Shown here in pieces: positions 29,548-37,293 of a stretch of 64,000 nt of DNA; within the stretch, counting starts at the first letter, position 1, and every line of letters starts with the position of its first letter. The notes beneath the pieces are model-generated. The model was given only the letters and a program-made list of their open reading frames with translations, was not told where the DNA came from and did not search any database. The stretch comes from an uncultured Gemmiger sp. (GTDB lineage Bacteria > Bacillota > Clostridia > Oscillospirales > Ruminococcaceae). The DNA is taken from the NCBI GenBank assembly GCA_944388145.1, contig CALXHQ010000010.1, forward strand, positions 42,736 to 106,735. Direction: 5' to 3'. The translations under genes and the position numbers were made by a program.

Positions 29548-30467
29548 TGCTGGACGCCATTGAAAAGAACCTGTTGAAAGAAGTTGCCGAGCTGGATAGC
29601 CTGCCGGTGGGTGCCTACAATATCCGCGCCAACGGCCAGCTGGAAAGCCGCAACACCACCGCGAACATTGACATCGTCACCAAAACGGACAAGCCCGGCA
29701 TTGACATCTACATCAAGCCCGGCACCAAGAACGAGAGCGTCCACATCCCGGTCATTCTCAGCAAGGCCGGGCTGAAGGACCTGGTTTACAATGATTTCCA
29801 CATCGGCGAAGGCGCCGACGTGACCATCATTGCAGGCTGCGGCATCCACGGCTGCGGCGGCGGCGAAAGCCAGCACGACGGCATCCACACCTTCTATCTG
29901 GGCAAGAATGCCAAGCTGCGCTATGTGGAGAAGCACTACGGCGAGGGGGACACCGCAACCAAGCGGGTGATGAACCCCACCACCATCGTCCACCTGGAGG
30001 AAGGCGCCCAGATGGAGATGGAGACCACCCAGATCGCCGGCATCGACGACACCATCCGCAAAACCAGCGGCACCGTGGCCGCCGGGGCCAGCCTGGTGGT
30101 GAAGGAGAAAATTATGACCACCGGTGAGCAGAACGCCGTGACTGATTTTGTGGTGGATCTGAACGGCGACGGTTCCTCGGCCAATATTGTCAGCCGCAGC
30201 GTAGCCCGCGACCACTCCAGGCAGGAATTTATCAGCCGAATCAACGGCAACTGCGAGTGCGCCGGCCACAGCGAGTGCGACGCCATCATCATGGACGATG
30301 CCTGTGTGCTTGCCAGCCCCCAGCTGACCGCCAACAGCGTGGACGCCAGCCTGATCCACGAGGCCGCCATCGGCAAGATTGCCGGCGAGCAGCTGATCAA
30401 GCTGATGACCCTGGGCCTGACCGAGCAGCAGGCTGAGGAGCAGATCGTTCAGGGCTTTTTGGAGTGA
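29547..30467 (+). CDS. sufB: Short SufB/SufD scaffold protein (SmsB-type)
   Basis: A 306-residue SufBD-family beta-helix protein, much shorter than SufB (about 470) or SufD (about 420) of model organisms. Cys sits in AGCGIHGCGGG near residue 97 and in NCECAGHSECDAI near residue 238; the late block HEAAIGKIAGEQLIKLMTLG is the family's conserved 'HeA.vG.l..e.lfYL.sRGl' end. A single SufBD chain paired with SufC, with no sufD, sufS or sufU here, matches the minimal SMS system described as ancestral to SUF in anaerobes. Translationally coupled to sufC. Confidence 0.88.
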   Translation: MLDAIEKNLLKEVAELDSLPVGAYNIRANGQLESRNTTANIDIVTKTDKPGIDIYIKPGTKNESVHIPVILSKAGLKDLVYNDFHIGEGADVTIIAGCGIHGCGGGESQHDGIHTFYLGKNAKLRYVEKHYGEGDTATKRVMNPTTIVHLEEGAQMEMETTQIAGIDDTIRKTSGTVAAGASLVVKEKIMTTGEQNAVTDFVVDLNGDGSSANIVSRSVARDHSRQEFISRINGNCECAGHSECDAIIMDDACVLASPQLTANSVDASLIHEAAIGKIAGEQLIKLMTLGLTEQQAEEQIVQGFLE

Positions 30468-30525
30468 GCTTGTGCGGCAGCGGCACAGGTCCCCTGCTGT
30501 ATTGTTTGCCCCTTTCTCGTCACAC

Positions 30526-30558
30526 AAAAACAGGCAGCCTTTTCGGCTGCCTGTTTTT
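30526..30558. terminator. Bidirectional terminator, sufB / murC
   Basis: AAAAACAGGCAGCC pairs perfectly with GGCTGCCTGTTTTT around a TTTTC loop; A- and T-runs serve both strands. Confidence 0.92.
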
Positions 30559-30594
30559 GTTTTTTGTTGCCCGGAACGGAGAAATACCGGGCGA

Positions 30595-31968
30595 TTACCG
30601 GGCCACCATCATGTCTGCGGCCTTGTACAGGTCGCCGCAGCTCATGCAGACGACCAGGTCCCCCTCACCTGTGTTGGCCTTGACCCAATCAGCAGCTTCC
30701 TGCAGGCCGCCCACCACAACGCTGCCGGGGATCTTGGCGGCCAGGTCCTCGCTGCGGACGGAGCCGTCATCCACCTCGCGGCTGCCCATGATCGGCAAAA
30801 GGACCGTCTGGTCGGCGGTTTTCAGTACATCGGCAAAGTCCTGCATCAGGGCCTTGGTGCGGGAGTAGGTGAAGGGCTGGTGCACGGCGATGACCCGTTT
30901 GTAGCCCAGCTCCCGGGCTGTTTTGAGGGTGGCAGCCAGCTCAGTGGGATGGTGAGCATAGTCATCCACAATCATGGCGCCGTTGCATTCGCCCTTGATC
31001 TCGAAGCGGCGGCCCATGCCTTTGAAGTTTTCAGCGGCGCGCTCCGCATCGGCGGGCTTCAAGCCCAGCGGACGCACACAGCAGCACATGGCCAACGCAT
31101 TGTAGATGTTGTGATAGCCCGGCACGTTCAGGCGCAGGTGGGCAAAATGCTCACCCAACTCCTCCACGTCAAACTCAAAAAAGCCGGGGCGATACTCCTG
31201 AATGTTGACTGCACGAAAACGGGCGTCATTTTCGATGCCGAAGGAAAACACCGGGCGGTCGATGGTGTTCATCACAGCCAGCGTATTGGGATCATCCAGG
31301 TTAAACACCACTGTGCGGGAGAGCAGCGCAAACTTTTGGAACGCCAGCTTGAGCTTGCCCATGGTGTGGTAATATTCCAGATGGTCATTGTCAATGTTGA
31401 GGATGATGCCCAGGAAAGGCGTCAGATAGAGGAAGGTTTCGCTGTACTCACAGGCCTCCACCACGATGCTGTCGCCCTTGCCCGGCTTGCCGTAACCGCC
31501 GATCAGCGGCAGTTTGCCGCCAATAACCGCCGCCGTGTCCCGCCCGGCCAGTTCCAGCATGGTGGTGATCATGCCGGTGGTGGTGGTTTTGCCGTGCGTG
31601 CCCGCCACCGCCACACTGTGGCTGTACAAGCGGCTGACATAGCCCAGCAGCACCGCACGCTCCACCACAGGGATGCCGCGCTGTTCTGCCTCGATGCGCT
31701 CGGGGTTGTCCTCGTGGATGGCTGCACTGTACACAACCAGCTGCGCATCGCCCAGATTGTCGGCACTGTGGCCAATCATGACAGTCATGCCCATGGCACG
31801 CTCCGCAGCGGTGATCTTGGTTTCCTCCACATCACTGCCGGTCAGCGCATAACCACGGGCATGCAGAATCTGGATCAGGGGATACATCCCGGAACCACCA
31901 CAGCCGATAAAATGGATGCGCTCCACCCCATCGAGCAGTTTCGGGTTATAGCTGTTATAATATGCCAT
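30595..31968 (-). CDS. murC: UDP-N-acetylmuramate--L-alanine ligase
   Basis: A 457-residue Mur ligase that adds the first amino acid (Ala) to UDP-MurNAc in peptidoglycan synthesis. N-terminal Rossmann motif IHFIGCGGSGMYPL marks MurC; the ATP loop is VAVAGTHGKTTTTGMI near residue 110; then EACEYSETFL and NIDNDHLEYY, and in the C-terminal domain DDYAHHPTE. Normal length. It is a single gene facing the suf operon, bounded by the shared terminator. Confidence 0.95.
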   Translation of the reverse strand: MAYYNSYNPKLLDGVERIHFIGCGGSGMYPLIQILHARGYALTGSDVEETKITAAERAMGMTVMIGHSADNLGDAQLVVYSAAIHEDNPERIEAEQRGIPVVERAVLLGYVSRLYSHSVAVAGTHGKTTTTGMITTMLELAGRDTAAVIGGKLPLIGGYGKPGKGDSIVVEACEYSETFLYLTPFLGIILNIDNDHLEYYHTMGKLKLAFQKFALLSRTVVFNLDDPNTLAVMNTIDRPVFSFGIENDARFRAVNIQEYRPGFFEFDVEELGEHFAHLRLNVPGYHNIYNALAMCCCVRPLGLKPADAERAAENFKGMGRRFEIKGECNGAMIVDDYAHHPTELAATLKTARELGYKRVIAVHQPFTYSRTKALMQDFADVLKTADQTVLLPIMGSREVDDGSVRSEDLAAKIPGSVVVGGLQEAADWVKANTGEGDLVVCMSCGDLYKAADMMVAR

Positions 31969-32098
31969 CGGTTGTCACCTCAACATAGAATTGGCCTTCA
32001 GGCGTGGCCTGCGCCGCCGGTTGCTTCCGGCATATGGTTGTACGAAAACATTATATATTTTTTTGACATGAAAATAAACACTTCTTTCAAAATTTTGG

Positions 32099-32104
32099 TA
32101 TAAT
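32099..32104 (+). promoter_or_regulatory. Extended -10 element before small ORF
   Basis: TGG directly followed by TATAAT within an AT-rich block; no good -35 at 17 bases. Transcript would start about 50 bases before the 75-codon gene at 32160. Confidence 0.45.
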
Positions 32105-32159
32105 TACAGAAAAAAGCCGGGATAGATTTGGCATTTTTCTGACAGAAGGAGGCTTTTAT

Positions 32160-32387
32160 ATGCATCGATGGTGTTTCGGGCTGGGGATGCAGTCCCTGCC
32201 GCAGGACTTTGCCCCCCTGCACAGTCTGCCGTTGACCCCGCGGGAGCTGGCGCGGATGGGCATTCCGGCCCGAAAAATCCCCCGTGTGCGCAGAGAACTG
32301 GCGCGTTTTGCCCGCCTGGGCCCCGCCTTGACAGACCGCCGGACACTGCTGAAGCTGGCCCGGCATCTGGCAGCGCTGCTGCCATGA
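32160..32387 (+). CDS. Small basic protein of unknown function
   Basis: A 75-residue protein supported by a strong ribosome site (AGGAGG seven bases before ATG), an extended -10 element upstream and a terminator directly after the stop. It is Arg/Leu-rich with predicted helices (PLTPRELARMGIPARKIPRV, then TLLKLARHLAALLP). The first part faintly recalls the helical C-terminal region of CCA-adding enzymes, but this is not firm. It is monocistronic, between murC and glyS. No function is claimed. Confidence 0.6.
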   Translation: MHRWCFGLGMQSLPQDFAPLHSLPLTPRELARMGIPARKIPRVRRELARFARLGPALTDRRTLLKLARHLAALLP

Positions 32388-32397
32388 CAGCCGCCCC

Positions 32398-32443
32398 CAC
32401 AGCCGCCCCCCCCCACAGCTTGCCTTGACTGGGCGGCTGTGTT
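32398..32443 (+). terminator. Terminator of the small ORF, overlapping glyS promoter
   Basis: CACAGCCGCCC pairs with GGGCGGCTGTG; a second copy of the left arm (ACAGCCGCCC) overlaps the stop codon at 32387, so two alternative stems are possible. The T-run is short. Confidence 0.55.
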
Positions 32444-32448
32444 ACAAT
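32420..32448 (+). promoter_or_regulatory. Promoter of glyS
   Basis: TTGCCT and TACAAT with a 17-base spacer; the spacer coincides with the right arm of the preceding hairpin. Confidence 0.6.
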
Positions 32449-32528
32449 AGTAGCGATTACCGCAATTTGGAAAGCGCGGCGCAACAACTTGGTGTGGCAG
32501 CCAGCCACGCAGGTAAGGAGTATTGAGA

Positions 32529-33950
32529 ATGAAAAACAGTGAAAAAACGCTTGACATGATCGTCAACCTGTGCAAAAACCGCGGGTTTGTCTACCCCGGC
32601 AGCGAGATCTACGGCGGCCTGGCCAACAGCTGGGACTACGGTCCCTTGGGCGTTGAGTTCAAAAACAACGTCAAGAAAGCCTGGCTGAAAAAATTTGTGC
32701 AGGAAAGCCCGTATAATGTAGGGCTGGATGCCGCCATCCTGATGAATCCCCAGGTTTGGGTCACCACCGGCCATGTGTCCAGCTTCTCCGACCCGCTGCT
32801 GGACTGCCGTGCCTGCAAGAGCCGCCACCGCGCTGACAAATTGATTGCCGACAGCCCCGCCGGGCAAGGTGTGGATGTGGATGGCATGACCTTTGAGGAG
32901 ATGGACGACTTCATCGCCAAGCACGAGGACGTGGTCTGCCCGGTCTGCGGCAAGCATGACTTTACCCCCATCCGCAAGTTTAACCTGATGTTCAAGACGG
33001 CCATCGGCGTCACCGAGGATTCTTCCTCCACCTGCTATCTGCGGCCCGAGACTGCCCAGGGTATCTTTGTCAACTTTGCCAACATTCAGCGCACCACCCG
33101 CCGCAAACTGCCCTTCGGCGTCTGCCAGGTGGGCAAGGCTTTCCGCAACGAGATCACCCCGGGCAACTTCACCTTCCGTACCCGGGAATTTGAGCAGATG
33201 GAATGCGAGTTTTTCTGCAAGCCCGGCACTGACCTGGAGTGGTTTGCCTACTGGAAGGACTTCTGCAAGAACTGGCTGCTGAGCCTGGGCATCAAGGAAG
33301 AGAACCTGCGCCTGCGCGACCATGAGCCCGCCGAGCTGGCCTTCTATTCCCGCGCCACCACCGACATCGAGTACGCCTTCCCCTTCACCGACTGGGGCGA
33401 GCTGTGGGGCATTGCCGACCGCACCAACTACGACCTGAGCCGCCACCAGGAGGCCTCCGGCAAAAGCCTGGAATACTTCGATCCTGAGACCAATGAGCAC
33501 TACATCCCCTATGTCATCGAGCCCTCCCTGGGCTGCGACCGCGTGGCGCTGGCTTTCCTGTGCGAGGCCTACGACGAGGAGCACCTGGTGGACGCCAAGG
33601 GCAAGGAGGATGTGCGCACGGTGCTGCGCCTGCATCCTTTCCTGGCGCCCTACAAGTGCGCGGTGCTGCCCCTGTCCAAAAAGCTGTCCGGCAAGGCCAT
33701 GGAGATCCGCAACGAGCTGGCCAAGGACTTTATGGTGGACTTTGACGAGGCCGGCTCCATCGGCAAGCGCTACCGCCGCCAGGACGAGATCGGCACCCCG
33801 CTGTGCGTGACTGTCGATTTCGAGACGGTGGGCGATGACAAGACCCCCGCCGACAACTGCGTTACCGTCCGTGACCGTGACACCATGGAACAGGTGCGCA
33901 TCCCCATCGCCGAGCTGAAGGATTATATCGCCAAAAAGGTGGCGTTCTGA
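32529..33950 (+). CDS. glyS: Glycyl-tRNA synthetase, single-chain type
   Basis: A 473-residue class II synthetase of the dimeric (alpha2) kind rather than the bacterial alpha2beta2 pair. It begins [20 protein letters not shown] and [20 protein letters not shown], the standard GlyRS N-terminus. A zinc-like insert has CRACKSR and CPVCGK. Motif 2 lies in [21 protein letters not shown]; motif 3 in [14 protein letters not shown]; the anticodon domain follows from about residue 350. It charges tRNA-Gly. ATG 32529 has AAGGAG eight bases upstream; an in-frame TTG two codons earlier is less well placed. No T-box precedes this gene. Confidence 0.97.
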   Translation: MKNSEKTLDMIVNLCKNRGFVYPGSEIYGGLANSWDYGPLGVEFKNNVKKAWLKKFVQESPYNVGLDAAILMNPQVWVTTGHVSSFSDPLLDCRACKSRHRADKLIADSPAGQGVDVDGMTFEEMDDFIAKHEDVVCPVCGKHDFTPIRKFNLMFKTAIGVTEDSSSTCYLRPETAQGIFVNFANIQRTTRRKLPFGVCQVGKAFRNEITPGNFTFRTREFEQMECEFFCKPGTDLEWFAYWKDFCKNWLLSLGIKEENLRLRDHEPAELAFYSRATTDIEYAFPFTDWGELWGIADRTNYDLSRHQEASGKSLEYFDPETNEHYIPYVIEPSLGCDRVALAFLCEAYDEEHLVDAKGKEDVRTVLRLHPFLAPYKCAVLPLSKKLSGKAMEIRNELAKDFMVDFDEAGSIGKRYRRQDEIGTPLCVTVDFETVGDDKTPADNCVTVRDRDTMEQVRIPIAELKDYIAKKVAF

Positions 33951-34020
33951 CCCCGCCGGCCTGATTCAATCCTATTTTGCCCTGTCGGAGCTGTTTGCCC
34001 GGCGGGGCGTTTTCTTTTTT
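33951..34020 (+). terminator. Terminator of glyS
   Basis: CCCCGCCGG pairs with CCGGCGGGG across 39 bases and is followed by a T-rich tail. Confidence 0.7.
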
Positions 34021-34032
34021 GGGGGTTCGTGG

Positions 34033-34038
34033 TATACT
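34033..34038 (+). promoter_or_regulatory. Extended -10 of the M29 aminopeptidase gene
   Basis: TGG then TATACT, about 40 bases before the start codon; no clear -35. Confidence 0.45.
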
Positions 34039-34080
34039 ATTCCCAGTCAGTCAAATTTGCTCTTAAAGGAGAAACACAAG

Positions 34081-35316
34081 ATGGACCAAAAACTTATGCA
34101 GCTGTACGCCGACTTCATCGTCAAGGTGGGCGTGAACGTGCAGCCGCGCCAAAATTTTATCGTTCGCTGCCCTGTGACTATGCCGGAGTTTGCCCACGCC
34201 TGTGTCCGCGCCGGATACGAGGCCGGTGCCAAGCGGGTCTATGTCCGGTGGGAGGACGAGCGCCTGTCCCGCCTGGACATGGAATTGGCCGCCGAGGCGG
34301 ACCTGAAGGCCATGCAGCCCTTTGAGCTGCGCAGCTGGCTGGACCTGGCAGAGGACCCGGACGGCTGCTGTACGCTGGCCATCCATGCCTCTGACCCGGA
34401 GGCTTATGCGGGGCTGGACGCCGGCAAGCTGAACCGGGTCAATCTGGCGCGCCGCACCATGCTGAAACCCTGGCAGGAATACACAATGAATGACCGCATT
34501 CAGTGGTGTGTGGCGTCGGTTCCGGCACCGGGCTGGGCCGCCAAGGTTTTCCCCGGTCTGCCGGTGGATGAGGCCATGGAAAAGCTGTGGGACGTCATTT
34601 TCGAGGTCTGTCGTGTGACCACCGGTGCCCCGGTGAAGGCCTGGCGGGATCACGTAGCCAAAACCAAGGCCCGCCGGGACCAGCTGAACGCCTGGCAGCT
34701 GGACAGCGTGCACATGACCAGCGCCAACGGCACCGACTTGACCGTCGGCCTGGCTGAGGACGCCACCTGGGAAGGTGCCTCCAGTGTGAGCGAGCGCGGC
34801 GTGGAATTCATTGCCAATGTGCCCACCGAGGAAGTGTTCACCGCGCCCCACCGGGAGCGGGTGAACGGCATCGTCTACGGCACCCGGCCCTATGTGTACA
34901 ACGGTCAGCTGATTGACGGCTGGCATGTGACCTTCCGGGACGGCAAGGTGGTGGAACAGGGTGCCGAGAAAAATGCCGACCTGCTGGCCGAGATGCTCTC
35001 CACCGACGAGAATGCCTGCCGCATCGGTGAGTTTGCGCTGGTGCCGGCCTCCAGCCCCATCCGCAAGAGCGGTGTGCTGTTCTACAATACACTGTTTGAC
35101 GAGAATGCCGCCTGCCACATTGCCTTCGGTGCCGGCTACCCCACCAACATTGTGGGCGGCCGCGACATGACCCGCGCCCAGCTACTGGAGAAAGGCCTGA
35201 ACGATTCCGCCATCCATGAGGACGTGATGGTTGGCGCTGTGGACAGCCACATCACCGGTCTGCGCAAAAACGGCGAGAAAGTGGAAATCTTCAAGGACGG
35301 CGAGTGGGCGTTCTGA
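34081..35316 (+). CDS. M29-family aminopeptidase (AmpS/PepS type)
   Basis: A 411-residue cytosolic metallo-aminopeptidase. The N-terminus YADFIVKVGVNVQPRQNFIV and the later blocks EDATWEGASSVSERG, EEVFTAPHRERVNG, GEFALVPASSPIRKSGVLFYN and ACHIAFGAGYP, SAIHEDVMVG match the thermophilic aminopeptidase family in order and in total length; the Glu, His and Asp in these late blocks are the metal ligands in the family. It removes N-terminal residues from peptides. Ribosome site AAAGGAG lies in the leader nine bases before ATG. Monocistronic, closed by a strong terminator. Confidence 0.93.
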   Translation: MDQKLMQLYADFIVKVGVNVQPRQNFIVRCPVTMPEFAHACVRAGYEAGAKRVYVRWEDERLSRLDMELAAEADLKAMQPFELRSWLDLAEDPDGCCTLAIHASDPEAYAGLDAGKLNRVNLARRTMLKPWQEYTMNDRIQWCVASVPAPGWAAKVFPGLPVDEAMEKLWDVIFEVCRVTTGAPVKAWRDHVAKTKARRDQLNAWQLDSVHMTSANGTDLTVGLAEDATWEGASSVSERGVEFIANVPTEEVFTAPHRERVNGIVYGTRPYVYNGQLIDGWHVTFRDGKVVEQGAEKNADLLAEMLSTDENACRIGEFALVPASSPIRKSGVLFYNTLFDENAACHIAFGAGYPTNIVGGRDMTRAQLLEKGLNDSAIHEDVMVGAVDSHITGLRKNGEKVEIFKDGEWAF

Positions 35317-35400
35317 TAGTTTCCCCGTCCTGGCGGTCTGCCTGAAAAGGCCGCCCCCCTGGCGTGATCTTCCAAAACACAAGCTCAGAATACAACAGAT

Positions 35401-35447
35401 CCCCCCTGATGGAGAAACGAAGTTCTCCATCAGGGGGGAATTGTTTT
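35401..35447 (+). terminator. Strong terminator of the M29 gene
   Basis: CCCCCCTGATGGAGAA pairs perfectly over 16 bases with TTCTCCATCAGGGGGG and is followed by AATTGTTTT. Confidence 0.9.
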
Positions 35448-35535
35448 GTAAACCTGTCGAAAAGTCAACCCGCCTCCGCAGAGCCGATGGCCGCATCGCA
35501 TTGGGTTTGCCAAAAGGCAAACGCCGGCATATTGA

Positions 35536-36234
35536 TCATGGCAAAAACTCTACCGGTTGTTTCTCCATCCATCCGTTGTGATATCGAATTTTGAATGCCT
35601 TTGCAGAAAAATTGCTCCTTATAAAATACGGTTTGCCATTGTTTTCAACAAATGCAGTATCGTTCTCCATGGCCAAACCCGTTAAATTCTTTTCTTTCAG
35701 TCTCCTATCGAATGATTCGCGGCCACTCTCGTTATAATGCGGGCAAAAAGCATAATCGAAAAAGTTTAGCATCCCATCCGCCCAGCAATAGTGCCCATCC
35801 TTATCTCCGCGGAGAGACCCGCGATCGCTATAACCGCAGTGAAACCAACAAATCGCACCGGCACTTAAACCTGTCAGAACCGCGGTATCTCTTCTATAGA
35901 TTTCTTTCAGCCTTTCATCCAGCCCATGTTGTTTCCAGACAAGCAGCATGGAAACAGGATCACCGCCGCCAACATAAATCATATCAGCCCACGACAATAG
36001 ATCATCGATATCCGCACTTCCATACGATTTTGTCACCAAACAAAGGCTTTTTACTTGGCAGCCGAGCTTTTCATATTCCTTTTCGATCGAGGCGATATAT
36101 CCACCTGCATCTCCGCTTGCAGTGCCCACAAACAAAAGATTGGGATTCTTTTTTCCTGATAATTTGATTGCATGAAGGTTCAGCGGTCTTGTCGAACCCA
36201 AATCACCACCCGATATTGCGACAATTCTCCCCAT
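35536..36234 (-). CDS. Dipeptidase E-like serine peptidase (S51), AT-rich
   Basis: A 232-residue protein. The fold's nucleophile elbow is TGLSAGAICWF near residue 120 (Ser), preceded by MIYVGGGDPVSMLL; a His lies in CPHYNESGRESF. These are the marks of peptidase E (alpha-aspartyl dipeptidase) and the related cyanophycinase group. The gene is clearly richer in A/T than its neighbours and uses different codons, which suggests recent transfer; it lies between a strong terminator and a tRNA gene. Ribosome site AAGGAG about eleven bases upstream. Confidence 0.85.
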   Translation of the reverse strand: MGRIVAISGGDLGSTRPLNLHAIKLSGKKNPNLLFVGTASGDAGGYIASIEKEYEKLGCQVKSLCLVTKSYGSADIDDLLSWADMIYVGGGDPVSMLLVWKQHGLDERLKEIYRRDTAVLTGLSAGAICWFHCGYSDRGSLRGDKDGHYCWADGMLNFFDYAFCPHYNESGRESFDRRLKEKNLTGLAMENDTAFVENNGKPYFIRSNFSAKAFKIRYHNGWMEKQPVEFLP

Positions 36235-36329
36235 TTTCTGTTTTTCTCCTTGCCATCCTGATGATATATGTCACTTCCGTATTGGATCGATATTTTCGTC
36301 CTCTTCTGTGAGGAGGGACTGGATGGATT

Positions 36330-36358
36330 ATCGCCCCCTGCCCCCTGCCCCCTGCCGG
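36330..36358. repeat. Three tandem copies of a 7-base unit
   Basis: CCCCCTG is repeated about three times in a row in the leader upstream of the dipeptidase gene. Probably slippage; no known role. Confidence 0.6.
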
Positions 36359-36430
36359 AATCCGCAGTTTAGCCGGCCACCAAGGCGGTCGCTTTGAGCC
36401 AAAATAGCTGAAATCATTTGGTGCCAAAAG

Positions 36431-36476
36431 CAAAAAGCCACGATAACCCGCAAACCATTGCGTTTTATCGTGGCTT
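36431..36476 (-). terminator. Terminator after tRNA-Pro
   Basis: On the minus strand AAGCCACGATAA pairs with TTATCGTGGCTT and is followed by TTTGCTTTTGG, just after the tRNA 3' end. Confidence 0.8.
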
Positions 36477-36479
36477 CAT

Positions 36480-36556
36480 TGGTCCGAGTGGCGAGAGTCG
36501 AACTCACGGCCTCTTGAACCCCATTCAAGCGCGCTACCAAACTGCGCTACACCCGG
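36480..36556 (-). tRNA. tRNA-Pro (anticodon GGG), CCA encoded
   Basis: A 77-base cloverleaf on the minus strand. Acceptor arms CCGGGTG and CACTCGG pair with one G-T; the D-loop contains AGTTTGGTAGC; the anticodon stem is CTTGA/TCAAG with the loop ATGGGGT, giving anticodon GGG after the invariant T33; the T-loop has GTTCGACTC; the 3' end is ACCA. It reads CCC and CCU. Confidence 0.96.
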
Positions 36557-36705
36557 ATACGCTGTTGCTCTCGCAATCAGCAAGATATATTATAGCTGGC
36601 AGCCCCGGTTTTGTCAAGCATTTTCTAAAAATTTCTGCCTATTTTTTTTGTAAAGCCGGAAAACACGTTGGACCGAGCAGACCCGCAAAGTAGGGGCTTC
36701 TCCAC

Positions 36706-36734
36706 TTGAATTTGGACTGCACCCGTGGTAAAGT
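36706..36734 (+). promoter_or_regulatory. Promoter of the GtrA-like gene
   Basis: TTGAAT and TAAAGT with a 17-base spacer ending in TGG. Confidence 0.5.
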
Positions 36735-36796
36735 AAAGGATAGCGGCCAATGTGCTGCCATCGCAATGTCTTTGCAAGGGAGGAAAGGAATCTTTC

Positions 36797-37213
36797 ATGA
36801 GTCAATCGGTCAACAGCCAAGCAAGCCGACAGCCGTTCTGGCGATTTCTTGTCTCGTCGCTGTCCTCCAGCGTGGTGGATTTGGCGGCATTCCAACTGCT
36901 GTGCATCGTTCTGCGGGCCTGGATGACCGAAGCACTGTACATTCTTCTCGCCACAGTGCTGGCTCGGGTGCTCTCGTCGCTGGTCAACTATCTGCTCAAC
37001 TATTTTCTCGTGTTCCACAGCCATGCCCATCACGCCAAATCGGCATCGCTGTACACCACCATCACAGTGCTGAAAACCCTGCTCAGCGCCGTGCTGGTGT
37101 CGGTGATCGCGGGTGCCGTGCCGGCGGGTATTCCGGAGCTGGGTATTAAGATCCCGGTGGATGTACTGCTCTTCTTTTTCAACTATCTGCTTCAAAAAAG
37201 GCTTGTGTATTAA
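36797..37213 (+). CDS. GtrA-family membrane protein
   Basis: A 138-residue protein with four predicted membrane helices: FLVSSLSSSVVDLAAFQLLC, then YILLATVLARVLSSLVNYLL, a third around TTITVLKTLLSAVLVSVIAG and a C-terminal VDVLLFFFNYLLQKRLVY. 'F..vg...t..d...f..l' at the start, ARVLSSLVNYLLNYFLVF in the middle and the FNYLLQKRLVY end are the typical GtrA pattern. Family members help move polyprenyl-linked sugars across the membrane or act with glycosyltransferases. No glycosyltransferase is adjacent, but a large cluster lies 13 kb downstream. Confidence 0.88.
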   Translation: MSQSVNSQASRQPFWRFLVSSLSSSVVDLAAFQLLCIVLRAWMTEALYILLATVLARVLSSLVNYLLNYFLVFHSHAHHAKSASLYTTITVLKTLLSAVLVSVIAGAVPAGIPELGIKIPVDVLLFFFNYLLQKRLVY

Positions 37214-37224
37214 CCCCGTTATCC

Positions 37225-37266
37225 GGCCGTCGGGCGGCTGCTTTCGCTGTTCCGGCGGCCCTTTTT
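37225..37266 (+). terminator. Terminator of the GtrA-like gene
   Basis: GGCCGTCGG pairs with CCGGCGGCC (one G-T pair) and is followed by CTTTTTCC, 12 bases after the stop. Confidence 0.6.
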
Positions 37267-37293
37267 CCGTTAGATTACCATGGAGGGATTTTT

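Noticed and set aside
36330-36358. CRISPR-like array
   Set aside because: Only a 7-base tandem slip; no spaced repeats of 20-40 bases were seen anywhere in the window and no cas genes.
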